Both the position numbers and the translations under genes were made by a program. A stretch of 37,762 nucleotides of DNA, taken from contig CAXXMM010000013.1 in assembly GCA_963676385.2 (NCBI GenBank), positions 1 through 37,762 of the forward strand, written 5' to 3'. The notes below the pieces were generated by a model that was not told where the DNA came from, searched no databases, and saw nothing but the letters and a program-made list of their open reading frames with translations. Of this stretch, positions 1 through 8,872 are shown piece after piece (the first letter of the stretch is position 1; each line of letters starts with the position of its first letter). This stretch comes from UBA1422 sp963676385 (GTDB lineage Bacteria; Bacillota; Clostridia; Peptostreptococcales; Anaerovoracaceae).

Positions 1-459
1 TTCAGCCATTCTTACAAAACGATCTGTTTGCTCTTGCCTTTTGAAAGTCTGTCCGTAAGAATAATAATCTATTAAGTCGGCATCTTTCACCAGTTCTTCA
101 ATGGGAGACCCAATTTCTCCTTTTTTGCTATGATTTTTCACTGCGATGGCAATCATGGCAATTTCCTCCTCCGAAAACAATTTGGTTTCCCGAAGAAATT
201 CTTTAACCGGAATTTCCCCATCCTGTCCGTGATTCTTTTGTGATCCGGATAAAATTCTTCCAAAGTCATGGACTGTGCACGCACACGCAGAAAGAATGGG
301 GTCCAATCCCCGCTTTATGGCAAGAAGGTAACCAACCTTTGCACAGCTAATCATATGAATTCTTTCCCAATCTAAGGACGGGGCATTGTTTCTGTCAATA
401 TGTTGATTTTGTTCAATCACCTTGAGTAGGGCTTGCTGCAGAAAAAATAATCGATTCAT
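1..459 (-). CDS. HD-domain phosphohydrolase family protein, 3' end outside window
   Basis: This reading frame runs open from an ATG at 459 to the left edge, giving 153 residues without a stop, so the C-terminus is missing. An HD-type metal site is visible: His35, the HD pair His64-Asp65 in the segment VHDFGRI, His110 in KNHSKK and Asp126 in VKDADLIDYY. Proteins of this superfamily are usually metal-dependent phosphohydrolases acting on nucleotides or related phosphoesters; the substrate here cannot be told. The start is supported by a GGAGG site 6 bases upstream. It is transcribed away from the folate transporter leader, so it is a divergent neighbour and not part of that operon. No signal peptide or membrane segment is seen. 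The family call is firm, the function is not. Confidence 0.75.
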   Translation of the reverse strand, partial: MNRLFFLQQALLKVIEQNQHIDRNNAPSLDWERIHMISCAKVGYLLAIKRGLDPILSACACTVHDFGRILSGSQKNHGQDGEIPVKEFLRETKLFSEEEIAMIAIAVKNHSKKGEIGSPIEELVKDADLIDYYSYGQTFKRQEQTDRFVRMAE

Positions 460-494
460 GAAAAACCTCCAAAATCATTGTCTCCGATTGCATC

Positions 495-523
495 TTGCAA
501 TGGCACAATTCCTATGCTATATT
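495..523 (+). promoter_or_regulatory. Sigma-A-type promoter for riboswitch and folT
   Basis: TTGCAA at 495-500 and TATATT at 518-523 are separated by exactly 17 bases. The expected transcription start near 530 coincides with the first base pair of the riboswitch P1 helix at 531, which supports the assignment. Confidence 0.65.
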
Positions 524-530
524 GTCATTA

Positions 531-623
531 AGTAGAGTAAATACCGTGCGTCAAGTGTCATAAGATGGGATGTAGCTTATGAACGAAAAGCGAAGCTTAC
601 GATGCGGTATTGCGTCCGCTACT
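531..623 (+). promoter_or_regulatory. Tetrahydrofolate (THF) riboswitch aptamer
   Basis: The segment matches the class I THF riboswitch, which binds reduced folates and controls folate uptake genes in Firmicutes. P1 is formed by AGTAG (531-535) with CTACT (619-623), P2 by AATACC (540-545) with GGTATT (606-611), and P3 by TCATAAG (558-564) with CTTATGA (576-582). Conserved unpaired blocks are recognisable: GCGTCAAGTG near 548-557, GATGGGATGT at 564-573, AACGAA at 582-587 and CGTCCGCT at 613-620. Location is as expected, directly before a FolT-type transporter gene. Assignment rests on pattern recognition of the consensus, not on a covariance search. Confidence 0.88.
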
Positions 624-685
624 ACATTAAGGAATATAGAGGACTCTTTTCTCTTTAGTGTAGTACCGCTAAGGAACGGAAGGAG
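619..685 (+). promoter_or_regulatory. Expression platform of the THF riboswitch
   Basis: Bases 620-630 can form an 11-bp helix with 655-665 (one G-U pair). This uses the same CTACT that closes P1, so the two structures exclude each other. Between them lies CU-rich ACTCTTTT (643-650), which can pair imperfectly with the AAGGAG ribosome site at 680-685. The likely logic is that ligand-stabilised P1 frees the CU-rich strand to mask the ribosome site, giving translational repression. No uridine-tract terminator is present. The switching model is inference. Confidence 0.5.
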
Positions 686-694
686 TTTTTTATT

Positions 695-1219
695 ATGATA
701 AACAAAAAAACATTTACCACCCAATTGGTTATTATGGCCTTGCTCATTGCCTTGGAAATCATTTTGACCAGATTTTTATCAATTGAAACCCCCACTCTTC
801 GAATTGGGCTTGGATTTTTACCGGTTGCCATCATGGCCATCTTGTATGGACCTTGGTGGACCGGAGGTGCCGGCATAGTAGGAGATATTGTGGGAATGAT
901 GGTATTTCCAAAGGCAGTGTTTTTCCCCGGTTTTACTTTAACCGCTTTCCTCACCGGGATTTTATACGGATTGATTCTCTACAAAAAACCGGCCACTTGG
1001 AAACGTACACTCGTTGCGGTTACAGTCGTCAATGTGGTTTGTTCCCTAGGTCTGGATACCCTTTGGCTATCCATCATGTATGGGGACAGCTTCTTGGTAT
1101 TAATGCCGGCAAGGCTATTAAAGACAGCCATCATGATTCCGGTGTCAACTATATTGATCTATGTAATATGGAATCGCGTTGTCAGCAAAGTTACAATATC
1201 ACTTCATACATATCAGTAG
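695..1219 (+). CDS. folT: Folate-family ECF transporter S component (FolT)
   Basis: The 174-residue hydrophobic protein has about five to six predicted membrane helices and the usual size of an ECF S component. These small membrane proteins bind the vitamin and pair with the shared EcfA-EcfA'-EcfT energy module, which is not in this window. The segment FPGFTLTAFLTGILYG and the N-terminal MALLIALEIILTRFLS resemble the FolT branch. The substrate call is reinforced by the THF riboswitch immediately upstream, which makes uptake respond to the reduced folate pool. AAGGAG lies 9 bases before the ATG. The last 29 bases overlap the 3' end of the convergent rqcP gene, leaving no room for a dedicated terminator. 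Confidence 0.88.
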   Translation: MINKKTFTTQLVIMALLIALEIILTRFLSIETPTLRIGLGFLPVAIMAILYGPWWTGGAGIVGDIVGMMVFPKAVFFPGFTLTAFLTGILYGLILYKKPATWKRTLVAVTVVNVVCSLGLDTLWLSIMYGDSFLVLMPARLLKTAIMIPVSTILIYVIWNRVVSKVTISLHTYQ

Positions 1220-1433
1220 CATCTTCCTTCCGAGGAGACTCAGTTAATTCGGTGACTCTAATATTCAGTTCTTTGTTCCCAAACTGAATATGAATGGCGT
1301 CACCGATTTTTATTTCCGCTCCGGGCTTGGCTACCTTTCCATTGATTGCAATCCGGCCCTGCTCGCAAGCGTCCTTTGCCACTGTCCTTCGCTTTATTAT
1401 TCGCGCATTTTTTAGATACTTATCAATTCTCAT
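1191..1433 (-). CDS. rqcP: S4-domain RNA-binding protein RqcP (YabO)
   Basis: This 80-residue protein is almost entirely one S4 RNA-binding domain (MRIDKYLKNARIIKRRTVAK, then GRIAINGKVAKPGAEIKIGD). RqcP works with RqcH on stalled 50S subunits in alanine tailing and ribosome quality control. Its place just after mazG and hup is the standard one in Clostridia and Bacilli. An upstream in-frame ATG at 1463 is rejected as the start because it lies inside the hup terminator hairpin; the ATG at 1433 has an AGGGG site at good distance and gives the normal family length. In spore formers yabP and yabQ often follow, but here the gene is met head-on by folT, overlapping it by 29 bases. Confidence 0.85.
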   Translation of the reverse strand: MRIDKYLKNARIIKRRTVAKDACEQGRIAINGKVAKPGAEIKIGDAIHIQFGNKELNIRVTELTESPRKEDATDMYEVIL

Positions 1434-1443
1434 ATTTTCCCCT

Positions 1444-1477
1444 AAAAAACAAATAAGGGGCAACCATGTTGCCCCTT
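1444..1477 (-). terminator. Rho-independent terminator after hup
   Basis: On the minus strand a perfect 10-bp stem (AAGGGGCAAC/GTTGCCCCTT, 3-base loop, plus-strand 1455-1477) is followed by a T-rich stretch ending in TTTTTT (1442-1454). It lies between hup and rqcP, so rqcP depends on read-through or a weak internal start. Confidence 0.8.
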
Positions 1478-1488
1478 GATTGAAAAGA

Positions 1489-1767
1489 CTATTTGTTTAC
1501 AGAATCCTTCAGTGCCTTGCCTGCTTTAAAAACAGGTGCCTTGGAAGCTGCGATTTCAATGGTTTCGCCTGGTTTTCTGGGGTTTCTACCAGTTCTGGCT
1601 TTTCGACTTCTCACTTCAAAAGTACCAAAACCAATCAATTGCACTTTTTCGTCCTTTTTGAGTGCATCTTCGATGGCTCCCATGGTTGCATTGACAGCTG
1701 CCTCTGCATCCTTTTTGATGAAACCGGTTTTTTCTGCTACTGCAGCGATTAATTCAGCTTTGTTCAT
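1489..1767 (-). CDS. hup: HU family DNA-binding protein
   Basis: The 92-residue product is a full-length HU: MNKAELIAAVAEKTGFIKKD at the N-terminus, the GFGTFEVRSRKAR strand, and the DNA-binding arm RTGRNPRKPGETIEIAAS. HU is a dimeric nucleoid protein that bends and compacts DNA. The frame extends six codons further upstream, but GAGGAGGA placed 8 bases before the ATG at 1767 fixes the start there. It sits between mazG and rqcP and has its own strong terminator, as expected for an abundantly expressed gene. No separate promoter is obvious in the short gap to mazG. Confidence 0.93.
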   Translation of the reverse strand: MNKAELIAAVAEKTGFIKKDAEAAVNATMGAIEDALKKDEKVQLIGFGTFEVRSRKARTGRNPRKPGETIEIAASKAPVFKAGKALKDSVNK

Positions 1768-1815
1768 TGTAAAATTCCTCCTCAAAAAAATAAATCTTTG
1801 CTTCGCATCATGCGA

Positions 1816-2643
1816 TTACTTAGTCCTGCGTTCAAGTCGTTTGGCTTCTTCCCAGATTCGGTCCATTTCGACCAGTTCCATTTCATCCAAAGACACACCC
1901 CTTGCTTCTGCTGTTGCTTCAATGTGCCGGAACCGTCTAATGAACTTCTCTGTGGTGGCCTCCAAAGCCGCCTCAGGATTAACCTTCATGAACCTTGAAA
2001 CATTTACGACGGAAAACAACAGGTCTCCCAGTTCTTCTGCGACATTCTCATGATTGCCCATTTGAAATGCATCCCGCAGTTCCGTCAGCTCTTCGCTGAG
2101 TTTGTCAAGGGCTCCGGAAACATCTTCCCAGTCGAATCCAACGCGAGCCGCCTTCTCTTGCACTTTGTAACTTCTAATCAAAGCCGGCAACGCTCTTGGC
2201 ACTCCTTCGAGTCGTTTGGTATGACTTGCCTCCAAATGCTCTTCACGCTTAATATTCTCCCATTTTTCAAGGACTTTGTCAACAGTTTTAGATTCAACGT
2301 CAGAAAAAACATGAGGATGCCTTCGAATCATTTTTTCACATTCTTCATTGGCCAGATCAGCAAAATTAAATGCGCCGGATTCCTGTGCCAACGAGGCATG
2401 AAAAATGATTTGAAGGAGTACGTCACCAAGTTCTTCTCTGAGATTCTCCATGTCTCCCCTATCAATGGCCTCCGCCACCTCATAGACCTCTTCGATGATA
2501 CAGGACCGCAGGCTCATATGGGTTTGTTCTCGATCCCAAGGGCACTGTACCCGAAGAATTTCTACAATTTTCTGCAGTCTTTCAAAAGATTGGGAGTCTG
2601 CTGAAGCAGTTTCCCGCAAAGGTTGGTAATTCAAATCAGTCAT
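1816..2643 (-). CDS. mazG: Nucleoside triphosphate pyrophosphohydrolase MazG
   Basis: The 275-residue protein has two MazG units. The first begins with the diagnostic CPWDREQTHMSLRSCIIEE followed by EVAEAID and the EELGDVLLQIIFHA helix; the second contains EELTELRD and EELGDLLFSVVNVSRF with the metal-binding acidic residues EE..D. MazG hydrolyses NTPs or dNTPs to the monophosphate and pyrophosphate, cleaning aberrant nucleotides. It starts 7 bases after the SpoVB-like gene stop with AGGTGA as ribosome site, so the two are co-transcribed. Length is at the normal value for the two-domain form. Confidence 0.92.
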   Translation of the reverse strand: MTDLNYQPLRETASADSQSFERLQKIVEILRVQCPWDREQTHMSLRSCIIEEVYEVAEAIDRGDMENLREELGDVLLQIIFHASLAQESGAFNFADLANEECEKMIRRHPHVFSDVESKTVDKVLEKWENIKREEHLEASHTKRLEGVPRALPALIRSYKVQEKAARVGFDWEDVSGALDKLSEELTELRDAFQMGNHENVAEELGDLLFSVVNVSRFMKVNPEAALEATTEKFIRRFRHIEATAEARGVSLDEMELVEMDRIWEEAKRLERRTK

Positions 2644-2650
2644 TTTTCAC

Positions 2651-4285
2651 CTATCTCATAAATCTACCTAGTACTTTTAATAGCTTGTCTCCCTTGGGAA
2701 GTTTTGCCACTTCCTCTCGAGAAATTGTTTTGGTAATTAATGTCATGATGCCATATACAATTACACCGAAGAGCACTGCTATCAATGCCGGAATAGAATT
2801 CCCCGAAATCCAAATTCGCAACAATTCATACACCCCTCTGCAAGCAAGCCCCATCACTGCTGCCGATAAAAATGGCCTGCCAAAGGTTTTGAAAAATTTG
2901 ATTTCCGCTCCTGTGTATTTTCGAACTGCATATAGGTTCAACGTTGAAGCTACGGCAAATGCAACCACCGTTCCAATGGCTGCACCCTGAATATTGACAG
3001 ATGGAATCCCTGTTAATATCCAAGTAATCATTATTTTCAGCATAACGCCCAGAAATAAATTTCGAACAGGAATCGCCTGTTTCCCCACTCCTTGCAACAC
3101 ACCGGTTAATGTCTGTGATGCAGAGAGAAAGAAGATGCCGGCTGACATGGTGAAAAGAATATTGGCAGCACTGGCAGCGCTTTCTGCCTGCGCCGGATAT
3201 ATCAATAACATAATTGGTTTTGACAAGGCCATCAACCCCATGGCACACGGGAACCCAATGATACATGCCAACCGAACCCCAAGAGCAGCGTTCTGCTTTA
3301 CTGCCTCAGTATCGCCGATTCGATGGGCAGCTGAAATTAATGGCACCAAACTAATGGCAACTGAATATACCAATACCTGAGGCAGGTACACCAAGGAGCC
3401 AACAAAACCACCTAGTTGGCCATATAATCCTTTTGCTGTTTGATAATCCAATCCCGCATCCTGCAACCTTCCCAGAACAATCGTCACATCCACCAGATTT
3501 GTAATAGGCATAATGGCAGCACCAACTGTGACAGGAATTGCAATAATTAGGATTCGCTTCAAAATCTTCCCTGTCGGTTCGGTGGGTTTATCTGCGCTTC
3601 GTCGTATTTTATAATGAATTGTTTTTTTGGCTGCTGCATATACTAACAAAATTACAATAAGGCCACCGATAGATCCTGCAGTGGCACCAAAGGCTGCACC
3701 GGCAGCGCCCCGTTCATAGGCATCAAAGTTCGTAACAAAATCACTATTTCCTGTCATATGGAATAAAACATAAGCCAATGTCAGCCCAACGATGACGCGA
3801 AAAAGCTGCTCAAAAACTTGAGACACCGCTGTTGGACGCATGTTTTGCATTCCTTGGAAGTACCCTCGCATAGCTGCCATGGTTGGTACAAAGATTAAAC
3901 AAGGTGCAATGGCTCGCATGGCCAAAGCGGCTTGGGGATTATTGACTAATTCAGATAGCTCCGGTGCGAACACAAAAAGAATGACGAAGGAAGCAATCCC
4001 TATAGACGCCATCAGTCCAAAAGAAATTTTATATATTCTATGGGCCTCTCCATAATGACCTACCGCAATCCTTTCTGATACCATTTTTGAAATGGCTATG
4101 GGAATGCCAGCGGTAGCCAAAACTAAAAAGAAATTATATATATAGTAGGCAGGGTTATAATTGGCCATTCCAATATCCCCAATCCAATTGACTAGGGGAA
4201 TACGAAATACAGCGCCAAGAATTTTCACCACCAGACCGGCTGCGCCAAGGGTGGCCGCTCCTTTAATTAGGGTTCGTTTTGACAT
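2651..4285 (-). CDS. spoVB: SpoVB/MurJ-like polysaccharide flippase of the MOP superfamily
   Basis: The 544-residue protein has the typical 14-helix pattern of the MVF/MATE-like MOP exporters, beginning with SKRTLIKGAATLGAAGLVVK and the motif GAVFRIPLVNWIG. Members flip lipid-linked cell-wall precursors; SpoVB itself is needed for spore cortex formation. Its position just upstream of mazG matches the spoVB-mazG order of Clostridia. GGAGGAAAT precedes the ATG. It follows the amidohydrolase gene by 10 bases. Whether this copy serves sporulation or vegetative wall synthesis cannot be decided here; MurJ-type function is the alternative. Confidence 0.8.
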   Translation of the reverse strand: MSKRTLIKGAATLGAAGLVVKILGAVFRIPLVNWIGDIGMANYNPAYYIYNFFLVLATAGIPIAISKMVSERIAVGHYGEAHRIYKISFGLMASIGIASFVILFVFAPELSELVNNPQAALAMRAIAPCLIFVPTMAAMRGYFQGMQNMRPTAVSQVFEQLFRVIVGLTLAYVLFHMTGNSDFVTNFDAYERGAAGAAFGATAGSIGGLIVILLVYAAAKKTIHYKIRRSADKPTEPTGKILKRILIIAIPVTVGAAIMPITNLVDVTIVLGRLQDAGLDYQTAKGLYGQLGGFVGSLVYLPQVLVYSVAISLVPLISAAHRIGDTEAVKQNAALGVRLACIIGFPCAMGLMALSKPIMLLIYPAQAESAASAANILFTMSAGIFFLSASQTLTGVLQGVGKQAIPVRNLFLGVMLKIMITWILTGIPSVNIQGAAIGTVVAFAVASTLNLYAVRKYTGAEIKFFKTFGRPFLSAAVMGLACRGVYELLRIWISGNSIPALIAVLFGVIVYGIMTLITKTISREEVAKLPKGDKLLKVLGRFMR

Positions 4286-4295
4286 ATTTCCTCCG

Positions 4296-5585
4296 TTATT
4301 TCAAAGCTGATAAAATATCCATGACGGATTTTTCTGCTTGAAATATTACCTTTTCTATATCCAGCGACAAGTATTCACCCTCTTGATACAATACTTTTCC
4401 ATCAACCATCGTCATCACTACATCACTTCCGGATGCAGCATACACCAAGTTATTCTTCAGGTCATGTACCGGATGCATGGCCGGACCGCCAATATCCAAC
4501 ATCACCAAATCAGCCTTGAACCCTTGTTTAATCAGCCCTGTATCCATTCTTCCTTGGGATACCGCTCCGTTTCTTGTGGCTGCTAAAATCACTTCCGTAG
4601 GCGTAATCCCCGTCAATTGTTTATAAATCCCTTTTGGCAATAGGGCTAAAAACTTCATGTCTTCTATAAAGTTCAAACTGTTGTTGCTGGCCACACTGTC
4701 GGTGCCCAAAGCAATATTAATACCCATGTCCATTAATTTAGGGACGTTGCAAGTACCACTGGCTAGCTTAATGTTGCTCACCGGATTACAGGCTACTGTA
4801 ACCCCTTTCTCTTTCAAAATGTGGTAATCCTCTTCTTCCAACCACACACAATGGGCAGCAGTTGCAGGACGATCAAAGAAACCACAGTAATTCAAATAAG
4901 CGGTTGGTGTCATTTTATGACGCAGTTTGCATTCTTTGTGTTCCAAAGAAGTCTCTGAAACATGGACGTGCACACGGCACCCAATTGCATTGGCATACTC
5001 AGCCAATTGCCGCACCGTCCGCTCATCGGAAGTATACTCCGCATGGAGACTCATATCAATATGCAACCTGTCGTCACCAGCGCCATGATAATGCTCAAAT
5101 AATCGTTTTGATTCTTTGCCGGCATCAATATCCCACAAGCCTTTGCCGGTAAAGTTGGTAACTCCTCTTCCTAAGTTATTCTTCACCCCGGATTCAAGAA
5201 CAGCTCTTGCCATGTCTTCACAAAAGTAATACATATCCGTCGTGGAGACAATGCCATATCGCAGAGATTCAGCAATGGCTAACAACGTTCCCCAGTATAC
5301 CTTTTCTCCATCTAACTTGGCTTCAAAAGGAAAAATCTTTGTATTAAGCCAGTCCTGAAGTTTTAGATTTTCTCCATATCCTCGGAGCAAGGTCATGGGA
5401 GAATGGGCATGACAATTAAAAAAGCCCGGCATCAAAAGTCTATCTTTCCCATCTATTTCCTGTCCAAAAGGTTCTTGGGGCAATTGATTCCCAATGTACT
5501 CTATTCGGTTTCCACGGATTCCCACATACATATTGTGTTGGACATTTATATCTTCATCCAATATTGTAATATTCTTAAACAACAT
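4296..5585 (-). CDS. mtaD: MtaD-like 5'-methylthioadenosine/S-adenosylhomocysteine deaminase family amidohydrolase
   Basis: The 429-residue enzyme is a TIM-barrel amidohydrolase. Metal and catalytic residues are visible in order: His59 and His61 (NCHAHSPMTLLRGYGE), His208 and Glu211 (VHVHVSETS), His245 (AAHCVWLEEED) and Asp296 (ALGTDSVASNNSL). The block after the first two His is that of MtaD enzymes, which deaminate methylthioadenosine, adenosylhomocysteine or adenosine. Several radical SAM genes lie in this window, whose products need such salvage, though that link is only suggestive. A GTG at 5639 would add 18 residues; the ATG at 5585 fits the family N-terminus (LFKNITIL) and has AAGGAG and GAGG upstream. 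It is inserted between mfd and the spoVB-like gene. Confidence 0.8.
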   Translation of the reverse strand: MLFKNITILDEDINVQHNMYVGIRGNRIEYIGNQLPQEPFGQEIDGKDRLLMPGFFNCHAHSPMTLLRGYGENLKLQDWLNTKIFPFEAKLDGEKVYWGTLLAIAESLRYGIVSTTDMYYFCEDMARAVLESGVKNNLGRGVTNFTGKGLWDIDAGKESKRLFEHYHGAGDDRLHIDMSLHAEYTSDERTVRQLAEYANAIGCRVHVHVSETSLEHKECKLRHKMTPTAYLNYCGFFDRPATAAHCVWLEEEDYHILKEKGVTVACNPVSNIKLASGTCNVPKLMDMGINIALGTDSVASNNSLNFIEDMKFLALLPKGIYKQLTGITPTEVILAATRNGAVSQGRMDTGLIKQGFKADLVMLDIGGPAMHPVHDLKNNLVYAASGSDVVMTMVDGKVLYQEGEYLSLDIEKVIFQAEKSVMDILSALK

Positions 5586-5647
5586 GGCCTCTACCTGCTC
5601 CTTTATTTTTTGGTATCTTGGTTTCCCAGTTAAAATCACGTGACTGA

Positions 5648-8600
5648 TTATATCATACTCTCATTCTCTTTTACCAGCATGAGTAAATCAATCATTTGAT
5701 CCAAGGTTTTACCCCCATGCCTGGTCACCCGCTTCATTCCCAAACTTTGCCCCAGAGATTGTATCAAAGATATTTTAATCAAATTTTCTATTTCTTCCGG
5801 TATTTCGCCAAATCGATCTATTAACTCGTTTCGAATCTCTGCCATGGATTCTTTGTCCGCAACAGAAGAAATCTTCTTATACATTTCTAATTTTAAGGCT
5901 TCATCTTCTATATAGGTTTCAGGGATATAGGCTTCCACCCTAATGTCCACTACGGTTTCTACCGACTTGGTAGAAATGGTTTCTCCCTGCAAGGCTCTCA
6001 CTGCCTGTTCCACCAATTTACAGTACAGCTCATAACCAACGTTTACAATATGCCCGTGTTGTTCTGTGCCCAAAAGATTACCGGCGCCACGGATTTCCAA
6101 GTCCCGCATGGCAATTTTAAAGCCGGCTCCAAACTCTGTAAATTCTCGGATTGCCCGAAGTCTTTTATCGGCAACCTCTGTCAAAACCTTATCTTTTCGG
6201 TGCATTAAGTAGGCATATGCCAGTCGATTGGATCTTCCAACTCTCCCCCGCAATTGATATAATTGGGACAGGCCAAACTTATCCGCATCCAATATAATGA
6301 CGGTATTGACATTGGGAATATCAATTCCATTTTCAATAATCGTGGTAGCGATGAGAATATCCCCATTGCCGGCCATAAAATTCATCATAACGTCTTCAAG
6401 GGCGTGTTCGTTCATTCTGCCATGGCCTACTAAGATGTTTCGTTCCGGCACCAATTTATTTATATATTCTGCCACCCGGTAAATTCCGTTTATCCGGTTG
6501 CAAATAACAAACACTTGCCCCCCTCGATCCAATTCTCTCTCAATTGCCTCCTGAACCACATAATCATCCTGCTCCAACACATAGGTTTGAACAGGATACC
6601 GTTCTTCCGGTGGTTCTTCTATCAGGCTCATATCCCGGATTCCGAGCAATGACATATGTAACGTCCGTGGAATAGGGGTGGCTGACAAAGTAAGCACATC
6701 AATATTTTCCCGCAACCTTTTTATTGCTTCCTTATGTTGTACACCAAATCGTTGTTCCTCGTCAATAATGAGCAACCCCAAATCTTTGAAGACTACATCC
6801 TGAGATAAAAGCCGATGAGTTCCAATTACAATATCAACGGTTCCCCGTTTCAACTGAGATACAATCTTGTTTTGCTGGGAATCGGTTTTAAATCGAGAAA
6901 GCATCTCCACTGAAAATGGAAATTTTTCAAACCGTTCTTTTAATGTATGGTAATGTTGACTGGCTAGAATCGTTGTGGGAACCAGTAGTGCTACTTGTTT
7001 TCCCTCTGCCGCGCATTTAAACATGGCTCGAGCTGCAACTTCTGTTTTTCCATAGCCCACATCACCGCACAAAAGTCGGTCCATGGCAAGGGGCCGCTCC
7101 ATATCCCCTTTGATTTCCTCAATACATTGAAGTTGATCCGCTGTTTCCTCAAAGGGGAAACTGTCTTCAAATTCTTTTTGCCAAACAGTGTCCGGTCCAA
7201 ACTGATATCCTCCTCTGGCCTGTCTGGCAGCGGACAATTCCAACAATTCTCTGGCCATATTCTCAACGGCAACCTTCGCCTTGGCTCGTGTGTTTTTCCA
7301 TTCAGTGCCCGAAAGCCGGTTGACCTTAGGGATGGTTGTATCTGTTCCCATATATTTTTGAATCAGGTTCATTTGGTCCACAGGAACATAAAGGGTATCG
7401 TTTCCGGCATATTCAACCTTCATATAGTCCTTTTTCAGTCCTTGAACCGTTAGCTGCTCAATCCCGATAAATTTCCCAATCCCATGACTATCGTGAACAA
7501 CAAAGTCACCCTTACCTATGTCGGAGAAGCTTTTGATTGGTTGTCCCTTTACCCCTCCACGAATGGTTTTGCGACGATATTTTTGGTTTCCAAAGATATC
7601 ACCATCGGTAATATAGCAAATTTTTTCCTCTGGGAAAACCATCCCTGAAGAAAGGACGCCGCTTTTCACCCATACCCTATTTTCCAGTCCGGCCCGCTCA
7701 AGGAAGTGAATCATATTTGAATGCCGTTCCTCTGAAGAGCAAACAATGGTAATTTTGTAACCATCATCCAGGCTCTTCCCCAGTTCCCGCTCAAGGATAT
7801 CTAACTTTCCATTAAAAGAGATCCCCTGTCGGCTGGTGATATTCCGAGTAGAAGATAACTGGGTGATTTCCTTTGGTATTACCGGATAGGGAGAAATCAA
7901 AAATAATTGTGATGCACCATATAATGCCAGATATTCTTTCCGACCGGGGAACCGAGGCAAGTCGCTTGAAACCACCTGTCCTTTTTCCAAAAAAATCTCA
8001 AAATCCCGGTGAAAGTTTCGGGTAAATCGTTCCACATTCTCCAGACATTTGTTGGGATCTTCTACGATAGTACAGCTATGACTCATGTAGTCTGTAAGAA
8101 AGGCGGGGGTATCATAAAAATCATCTAAATAACTTTCCAATAGTTGCAGGTTACTTCGAGTGTCAATGGCGGAAATCAATTCCTCCATTCGCTTCGGCAA
8201 AGAGCGATAGCGGTGTTGAATACTTTTTTTTGCCTGCTGGAAAACCAAGTCATTTCCGATAACCAATTCTGCCGGCCCAATACTAATTTCATTGATATGT
8301 GCCCCGGATCGCTGGGTATCCGGATGAAAACTTCGAAGGGTTTCTATTTGTGTGTCAAAAAATTCAGCACGAATAGGCATTTCCCGGTCCGGTGGATACA
8401 CATCCAATAGTCCACCCCTTATGCTGAATTGACCTTTGGCAAAAACCATGGGTACTCGTTCATACCCCATATATACTAATTCTTTTGCAAGGGCACCTCG
8501 GTCAACATCTTCCTCTATTGCGAGGGTAATCATATGCTGCACAAAAAGATTCTTTGGCGGAAGTTTTTTAATCACTTGATCTGCAGAGGCAACAACAACA

Positions 8601-8872
8601 CAAGGTTGTCCGGAAACAAGCATGGACAAAATACCAAGTCGCTCCAATAAAGGCTCTCTATTTTTGGCTTCAAAATGAATCAGGGTTTCTTCATCAGCCG
8701 GCAGAAGGGCAATTTTGTCCTCAATAAAAAAAGGCAAATCGGCAGCCAGTCTTTTTGCATAAATAAAGGATGGGGCAACGATTAAACATTGCCCCTCATT
8801 GTTTTTCAAAATTTCTGCACAAATGTAGGCTACCCTACTCTCTGTGACGCCGGTTATATTATTGATTCCCAT
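5648..8872 (-). CDS. mfd: Transcription-repair coupling factor Mfd
   Basis: The 1074-residue protein has the full Mfd order: UvrB-like N-terminal region, RNA polymerase interaction domain near 460-560 (KGDFVVHDSHGIGKFIGIEQ), translocase lobes with Walker A GDVGYGKTEVAARA near residue 603, DEEQRFGV near 702, SATPIPRTLHMSLLG, and the TRG and C-terminal domain. Mfd removes RNA polymerase stalled at lesions and recruits UvrA. The start is forced: an in-frame TGA lies three codons upstream of the ATG, so the N-terminus is some tens of residues shorter than in many homologues. The gene overlaps the end of pth by 14 bases, implying translational coupling. Confidence 0.95.
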   Translation of the reverse strand: MGINNITGVTESRVAYICAEILKNNEGQCLIVAPSFIYAKRLAADLPFFIEDKIALLPADEETLIHFEAKNREPLLERLGILSMLVSGQPCVVVASADQVIKKLPPKNLFVQHMITLAIEEDVDRGALAKELVYMGYERVPMVFAKGQFSIRGGLLDVYPPDREMPIRAEFFDTQIETLRSFHPDTQRSGAHINEISIGPAELVIGNDLVFQQAKKSIQHRYRSLPKRMEELISAIDTRSNLQLLESYLDDFYDTPAFLTDYMSHSCTIVEDPNKCLENVERFTRNFHRDFEIFLEKGQVVSSDLPRFPGRKEYLALYGASQLFLISPYPVIPKEITQLSSTRNITSRQGISFNGKLDILERELGKSLDDGYKITIVCSSEERHSNMIHFLERAGLENRVWVKSGVLSSGMVFPEEKICYITDGDIFGNQKYRRKTIRGGVKGQPIKSFSDIGKGDFVVHDSHGIGKFIGIEQLTVQGLKKDYMKVEYAGNDTLYVPVDQMNLIQKYMGTDTTIPKVNRLSGTEWKNTRAKAKVAVENMARELLELSAARQARGGYQFGPDTVWQKEFEDSFPFEETADQLQCIEEIKGDMERPLAMDRLLCGDVGYGKTEVAARAMFKCAAEGKQVALLVPTTILASQHYHTLKERFEKFPFSVEMLSRFKTDSQQNKIVSQLKRGTVDIVIGTHRLLSQDVVFKDLGLLIIDEEQRFGVQHKEAIKRLRENIDVLTLSATPIPRTLHMSLLGIRDMSLIEEPPEERYPVQTYVLEQDDYVVQEAIERELDRGGQVFVICNRINGIYRVAEYINKLVPERNILVGHGRMNEHALEDVMMNFMAGNGDILIATTIIENGIDIPNVNTVIILDADKFGLSQLYQLRGRVGRSNRLAYAYLMHRKDKVLTEVADKRLRAIREFTEFGAGFKIAMRDLEIRGAGNLLGTEQHGHIVNVGYELYCKLVEQAVRALQGETISTKSVETVVDIRVEAYIPETYIEDEALKLEMYKKISSVADKESMAEIRNELIDRFGEIPEEIENLIKISLIQSLGQSLGMKRVTRHGGKTLDQMIDLLMLVKENESMI

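Noticed and set aside
1434..1463. Ten extra N-terminal codons for rqcP starting at 1463
   Set aside because: They lie in the hup terminator stem, and the downstream ATG has a ribosome site and matches the family.
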